From NCBI GenBank assembly GCA_015231615.1, contig JADGBE010000024.1:1-49168 (forward strand): a stretch of DNA of 49,168 nucleotides, written 5' to 3'. Of this stretch, positions 45,325-49,168 are shown piece by piece. The notes under the pieces are model-generated. The model worked only from the letters and a program-made list of their open reading frames with translations, ran no database searches and had not been told where the DNA came from. Positions within the stretch are counted from its first letter, which is position 1. Each line of letters starts with the position of its first letter. A program made the translations under genes and the position numbers. The DNA is from Desulfamplus sp. (GTDB taxonomy: Bacteria; Desulfobacterota; Desulfobacteria; Desulfobacterales; Desulfobacteraceae).

Positions 45325-45822
45325 TCATATCCATCGGTGGACTCTATTTTTATACTCTATGTAACTTGCCCCAAATATCTTTTCTAATGCTCGCTCCTCT
45401 GGTTTTATTTGAAATTGATTCATATACGGTACAAATAGTAATGCAGCTACAAAAGAGTAGAAGTTTTTTAGAATAAATGTCCATGAAATCAGCAGTAAAA
45501 ATAGACCCACATACATTGGATTTCTTGAGATACGATAAATTCCACTATCTACAAGCGAGCTTGCTTTATCTGGTTTTAGCGGATTTACAGTAGTTTTAGC
45601 ATTTCTAAAGCCTATAACACCTGCTACACAAAAGAATGAGCCACCTATAAATGGAAAAAACGATAATGAATAGACGACCCATTTATTAATATTAATCTCA
45701 TTAGTAATGAGGCTTACTATCCAGATAAAAAAACTGAATAAAAAGGTTAAAAGGAGTGGTGGTATTTTGAGTTCTAATCTTTGCATTTTATAAAACGAAT
45801 CCTCTATAAATTTAGATATCAA
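45325..45822 (-). CDS. isoprenylcysteine carboxyl methyltransferase-like membrane protein
   Basis: The 165-residue membrane protein has about four helices and ends with the ICMT/PEMT signature: SGIYRISRNPMYVGLFLLLI (about 98-117) and KPEERALEKIFGASYIEYKN (about 140-159). These bind SAM and methylate lipids or small hydrophobic compounds in bacteria. True isoprenylcysteine substrates are not expected here. It is the upstream member of a coupled pair with the LysE exporter, so it may modify something that the exporter moves, but that is a guess. Confidence 0.85.
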   Translation of the reverse strand: MISKFIEDSFYKMQRLELKIPPLLLTFLFSFFIWIVSLITNEININKWVVYSLSFFPFIGGSFFCVAGVIGFRNAKTTVNPLKPDKASSLVDSGIYRISRNPMYVGLFLLLISWTFILKNFYSFVAALLFVPYMNQFQIKPEERALEKIFGASYIEYKNRVHRWI

Positions 45823-45842
45823 ATATCAGTTAAAAGTTGTTC

Positions 45843-46151
45843 TTAGAAAGTCATTTTCTGATAGTTTCTGATATATACTAATTCTTTCAGAATATCGTTC
45901 CAATATTGAACTCCTTCCTCTGCAAACCGCCAATTGATCCAGTCTGTTATAAGTTCTGCTGGAGCTGATTCATGTCTGAATCGGCTGTTAAAAGTTCCAA
46001 AAGTCGTCTGATATTTCTGCTCATAAAATGCAATATCTTCTACAAATTGGAACATTTTCTCATAAATCATTCTTATTGCTGCTTCATCAAGAATTTCTTC
46101 AGGGGGAATTTCTAAACCGCTGAATATTTTTTTGAGTAAAGTAGTGTTCAT
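45843..46151 (-). CDS. small hypothetical protein, paralogous to the broken gene upstream
   Basis: I do not recognise the family of this 102-residue protein. It begins MNTTLLKKIFSGLEIPPEEI and contains LDEAAIRMIYEKMFQFVEDI and WINWRFAEEGVQYWNDILKE. The same blocks appear in the frameshifted gene at 46177-46640, so the two are tandem duplicates. It lies in a cluster of toxin-antitoxin-like and restriction genes and may belong to such a module. There is no signal peptide or membrane segment. Confidence 0.6.
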   Translation of the reverse strand: MNTTLLKKIFSGLEIPPEEILDEAAIRMIYEKMFQFVEDIAFYEQKYQTTFGTFNSRFRHESAPAELITDWINWRFAEEGVQYWNDILKELVYIRNYQKMTF

Positions 46152-46176
46152 GATTTTACTCCATAACTACTTGATT

Positions 46177-46640
46177 TTATTCTTGACGAATTTTTGAAAA
46201 CTGACTTTGTGCGGTATAGTCATAATAGGAATTTTTTTTAATATATTCCATTACCTTTTCTAAGGTCATAATTTCTCTGTCTTCAATCTTTTCATCTTTT
46301 CCAATATGTTTATGGAATGGAAAAGTATTGGTATTCTGGTGATGCGGGGCATTATCCCAGCGTAACTTACATTGGTTAAGAGTGTCCTGCCAATATTGAA
46401 CCCCCTCCTCTGCAAACCTCCAAGCCAGCCAGTCATTTTCAAGCTCTTCTGATGCTGGTTGCTGCCTGAATTGATTATCAAAAGCGGAAAATCCATCTTA
46501 TATTTTTGCTTATACCAATCAACCTCTGCGATAAACTCAGACCTCTTTTGATAAACCATCAATATGGCTATTTCATCAAGAATCTGTTCTTGAGAAATTT
46601 GTAAACTGCTGAAAACCTTTTTTTGCAAAATAGTGTTCAT
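46177..46640 (-). pseudogene. frameshifted paralogue with a TumE-like (DUF6516) C-terminus
   Basis: From the ATG at 46640 the frame matches the neighbouring gene (MNTILQKKVFSSLQISQEQI, YKQKYKMDF) and then goes out of frame. One missing T at 46488-46491 accounts for it. In the restored frame the protein continues FDNQFRQQPASEELENDWLA and WRFAEEGVQYWQDTLNQ, parallel to the paralogue. It then changes to CKLRWDNAPHHQNTNTFPFH followed by KHIGKDEK, a strong match to the C-terminus of TumE-family toxins as I know them, and stops at 46177. It thus seems to be both frameshifted and a recombinant of two genes. Confidence 0.65.
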
Positions 46641-46659
46641 GCCCTTACTCCATAAATAA

Positions 46660-46908
46660 TCAAACTATCTGCTCCCTCAAAAACTCTGGTGCAAAATCAG
46701 CCCCATTATTCCAAGAGAGCGTATGACCTTCTAAGTTAAATGACTTAAAAATTGCTTTATCTTTTAATGGCTCAAAGACTTCACCATAAAGCTCTGACGA
46801 TAAATCAACCTCACCTTCTGCACCGTCATTAAACAAAAGCCAGACTTTATATTCATCAATATATTTTGCTTGTGTAACGTGAATAAAAATGATTCTACTC
46901 CAATGGTT
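46660..46908 (-). pseudogene. DUF2442-domain remnant without a start codon
   Basis: An open frame of about 82 codons reads HVTQAKYIDEYKVWLLFNDG, VDLSSELYGEVFEPLKDKAI and LSWNNGADFAPEFLREQIV. This is the pattern of DUF2442 proteins (VFEPLKD and W-NGADFAPEFL are family marks). A TAG precedes it with no ATG, GTG or TTG in suitable position, so it is probably 5'-truncated. A complete DUF2442 gene lies just upstream. Confidence 0.7.
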
Positions 46909-46937
46909 CTATTTTTGATAACGGCTTTTTATTTATT

Positions 46938-47207
46938 TTAAGCTGCCCTGCAACGACTTTTCTGCCTGCCTGCATATTGCCCGTAATCGCCTCTTAACAA
47001 TCCCTTGAAAGACAAATCTTCATCTAAATCTGACCAATGAAGCCCATAGGGTGATATTTCAATATTATTCAACTGTTCGGTAGTTCCTTCTGCAAGTCTT
47101 TTATTTTGTGCCACAGGAAATCTTATCTCTACGCCGCTCTCCATTTTAATGATAATGTGACCATCGGCATAGTAAGCCTTCACAGCACAATCAACCAAGA
47201 TGCTCAT
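46938..47207 (-). CDS. DUF2442 protein (partner of DUF4160)
   Basis: The 89-residue protein starts MSILVDCAVKAYYADGHIII and has the DUF2442 blocks IRFPVAQNKRLAEGT, QLNNIEISPYGLHWSDLDED and LSFKGLLRGDYG. DUF2442 proteins often pair with DUF4160 proteins in toxin-antitoxin-like units. The start at 47207 is preferred because GGAG lies seven bases upstream. It overlaps the end of the DUF4160 gene by 17 bases, so the two are coupled. Confidence 0.85.
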   Translation of the reverse strand: MSILVDCAVKAYYADGHIIIKMESGVEIRFPVAQNKRLAEGTTEQLNNIEISPYGLHWSDLDEDLSFKGLLRGDYGQYAGRQKSRCRAA

Positions 47208-47424
47208 ACCATTTCTCCACAATTAGATTAATATGTCCTTTGACAATTTTTTGAGCTTTGCTCAATTCGCTTATTTTCATATTTTGAGATTCTCTAAGCT
47301 CAACTTCGTTTTCAATATTAAAAACAGCTTCTCCTCCACCATGACGAACATGCACATGAATAGGATAATGTTCATTACTGTAAAAGAAAAATTTATAACC
47401 ATCTTTTTCAAAAACTATCGGCAT
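47191..47424 (-). CDS. DUF4160 protein, toxin-antitoxin-like
   Basis: The 77-residue protein MPIVFEKDGYKFFFYSNEHY, then PIHVHVRHGGGEAVFNIEN, shows the DUF4160 pattern (a GY-FFFYSNE strand and HVHV motif). Its start lies directly after the stop of the methylase-specificity gene (TGATG overlap at an upstream ATG), with the GGGAGGAG ribosome-binding site inside that gene. The DUF4160-DUF2442 pair is thus cotranscribed with the restriction genes and may be a guard or regulatory add-on. Confidence 0.85.
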   Translation of the reverse strand: MPIVFEKDGYKFFFYSNEHYPIHVHVRHGGGEAVFNIENEVELRESQNMKISELSKAQKIVKGHINLIVEKWYEHLG

Positions 47425-47426
47425 CA

Positions 47427-49168
47427 TCACTCCTCCCACACCCTATCAACCACACGCTTTATTTTCTCTTCATAGGTTTTTATCAACTCACGGCAGCCGT
47501 CAACTGCTTTGCGTTCGGCTTCGATTTCAGCGACTATTTCCTGTTGGACTTCAAGAGGTGGGAGGGGAATTAATAAATTTTTTAGTTTTACTATAGTCAA
47601 TGCGTTATAAGCAGCACCGTTGGTTAATAAATGTAGATTGTATTTAATATTTATATCTAAAATATTTTTAATAAAGTGAACATCAGCATTTTTAAATTTT
47701 CTTAACCATAATAAATTTCCATCTTTAAAATAAAATTGTCTATCATCAGAAACAACCCAAGACACTCCAATAGTGCCAACCGCAGAAACCAAAATATCGT
47801 TCTTTTGCGGTGAACCAAATTGCTCTTTAATTTGATTAAATCTATTTTCTGAGATGAATAGCTCTAATGAAATATCTTTTCCATGACTAAGTTCAACTAT
47901 TTCTTTTGTTCTATAAAATGGAATCCCTGACGTTACATATTCTTCTTGAAAAATTCTTTTACTTGAGGTTATCTCACACACTTCCCCCAACCTCACCATC
48001 TCCCACTCTGGATTAATCTCAATCTGCGGTTTCCAGCTATCCACAACCTGACGTGCACCGTCAATGAGCTTTTGGTAGCCTTCGATTTCTGAAATAATCT
48101 CTTGCTGGACTTCAAGGGGTGGGAGGGGGAATTGTCTTGCTTCCATTCCAGATTTGGTTATATGGAGCATAGCAATTCCACGTCCACCATCTGATTTTAT
48201 TGATTCAGTTTCACGATTTAAAACATGATAAAGAAATAATTTATTAACAATATCAGATGGTTCTATTTTCCAAATATGGTAGTGATAAATAACTTTTCCA
48301 CCATTCCAAATTTTGGGACCAAAGGACGCTGACCACGCATAAAGTAAATCTCCATTATCACAATATTTGTCTCTTTCAAGTTCTAAATCAGAATAATACC
48401 AATTAGAGTTTGAAAAGAAATTACCCACTCTTAAAACAGGATATTTACCATCAGACAGCAATTCTTCTTGTTTATATGCTCTTCCGTTAATGATCCTTGC
48501 AACCTCCCCTAACCGCACCATCTCCCACTTCTGCTTTCCTTTCCGCTCAACTACTCTGTATCTCTCACCTGTAAGGTTGTATTCCCCATTTTCCGCAAGT
48601 TTTTCTTTTTTGACGACCAACGCCCCGCACGGTTTTTCTTCTGGTTTGAAGGTGTCGGGAGAATCCGAGCGGACAGCCTTTACATAATCAGAAATCACAT
48701 TGACTGCATCAGGAAGATCGCTTCCAGCCATTTCACGGCGTTGTGCACCAAGTCCAAAGCCGTCATTTTCAATCTTAACAAAAAGAATTGAGTCGCACCG
48801 TTTGGCAAGTAGTCTGTCCATCAAAAGTATTGACGTTTTCACGCCAGAATAGGGATTGAAAATACCAGCAGGCAGCGAAACAACCGCATAAAGATAGTTT
48901 TCAACCAACATTTTTCTAAGCTGTTTATATGCGTTGCCGCCTTGAAAAATAATCCCCTCTGGAACAATCACGCCTGCCCGACCAAAAGGAGTCAGATGTT
49001 CTGCAATATAGTCAACAAACAGAACTTCGCTGCGTTTGCTTTGCACTGAAAACTTTTTGTGTGGTGAGATTCCCCCTTTTGGCGACATAAACGGCGGATT
49101 TGCAAGGATAACATCAGCGTATTCATTCCAACGATCTTCGCTTGTGAGGGTGTCGTATTCCATGATTT
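47427..49168 (-). CDS. Type I-like DNA methylase fused to specificity subunit (HsdM-HsdS), 5' end outside window
   Basis: The visible part (more than 578 residues) begins inside an N6-adenine methylase domain: motif IV DVILANPPFMSP, then a helical region typical of HsdM. From about residue 215 it continues without a stop into two HsdS target-recognition domains. Each starts WEMVRLGEV and ends with the spacer PLPPLEVQQEI plus a helix (EIEGYQKLIDGARQVVDSWK; EIEAERKAVDGCRELIKTYE). Methylase and specificity parts are normally separate subunits of a Type I enzyme, so this is an M-S fusion. The two recognition domains would each read half of a split DNA target. The start and the SAM motif I lie beyond the right edge; a nuclease partner is not visible. 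Confidence 0.88.
   Translation of the reverse strand, partial: IMEYDTLTSEDRWNEYADVILANPPFMSPKGGISPHKKFSVQSKRSEVLFVDYIAEHLTPFGRAGVIVPEGIIFQGGNAYKQLRKMLVENYLYAVVSLPAGIFNPYSGVKTSILLMDRLLAKRCDSILFVKIENDGFGLGAQRREMAGSDLPDAVNVISDYVKAVRSDSPDTFKPEEKPCGALVVKKEKLAENGEYNLTGERYRVVERKGKQKWEMVRLGEVARIINGRAYKQEELLSDGKYPVLRVGNFFSNSNWYYSDLELERDKYCDNGDLLYAWSASFGPKIWNGGKVIYHYHIWKIEPSDIVNKLFLYHVLNRETESIKSDGGRGIAMLHITKSGMEARQFPLPPLEVQQEIISEIEGYQKLIDGARQVVDSWKPQIEINPEWEMVRLGEVCEITSSKRIFQEEYVTSGIPFYRTKEIVELSHGKDISLELFISENRFNQIKEQFGSPQKNDILVSAVGTIGVSWVVSDDRQFYFKDGNLLWLRKFKNADVHFIKNILDINIKYNLHLLTNGAAYNALTIVKLKNLLIPLPPLEVQQEIVAEIEAERKAVDGCRELIKTYEEKIKRVVDRVWEE

Noticed and set aside
47550-48140. Direct DNA repeats in the specificity part of the Type I gene
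   Set aside because: They encode the normal duplicated spacer and conserved regions (PLPPLEVQQEI, WEMVRLGEV) of a specificity subunit.

Overview
The window comes from an AT-rich Gram-negative bacterium, most likely a motile, sulfate-reducing member of the Desulfobacterota (Desulfobacterales-like). The main evidence is a complete dsrA-dsrB-dsrD-cobB/dsrN locus of the reductive (DsrD-containing) type. Flagellin, two large chemoreceptors, a diguanylate cyclase, a TatA protein and the hslV-hslU-argB-ligA block fit that assignment. I cannot name the species from sequence alone.

Layout. 1-2.3 kb is acquired DNA: a frameshifted MORN-repeat gene at the left edge, an IS21-like end, an integron attC-like site, and a close relative of the EcoRI restriction-modification system. 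Its nuclease gene is broken by one extra A in an A8 tract, and its methylase gene runs into the attC-like site. 2.5-6.4 kb holds an M23-type peptidase, cmoB, a lone receiver gene coupled to crcB, and a two-domain universal stress protein behind a sigma-54 promoter. 6.5-18.2 kb holds a chemoreceptor, then on the minus strand pbpC, a TPR gene, an unknown gene, dsrA, dsrB, dsrD and cobB/dsrN. 18.3-25.5 kb carries tatA, a thioredoxin-HEAT protein and a sensory cluster (diguanylate cyclase, chemoreceptor, two solute-binding proteins, a Cache protein). 25.9-28.1 kb is a secreted lipase with its foldase. 28.2-31.4 kb holds a LysM protein, flagellin and a formylglycine-generating-enzyme-like protein. 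31.7-38.7 kb is hslV-hslU-argB-ligA followed by a membrane permease. 38.8-41 kb is a fusion of a type I periplasmic binding protein to a pentameric ligand-gated ion channel. 41-45.8 kb has acetoacetyl-CoA synthetase with its regulator, a methyltransferase, a LysE exporter and an ICMT-like enzyme. 45.8-49.2 kb is a second defence/toxin-antitoxin area: decayed TumE-like and DUF2442 genes, a DUF2442/DUF4160 pair, and a Type I methylase-specificity fusion that runs off the right edge.

Two themes stand out. First, the binding-protein/ion-channel fusion joins a bacterial amino-acid-type sensor to a neurotransmitter-receptor-type pore. Second, at least four kinds of small palindromic elements are scattered through the window. 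Copies sit in frame inside the cobB, pbpC and probably a methyltransferase gene, and another supplies the C-terminus of the diguanylate cyclase, so repeats have been turned into protein sequence several times here. In addition, GAATTC is nearly absent from the window, which fits long exposure to an EcoRI-specificity nuclease.
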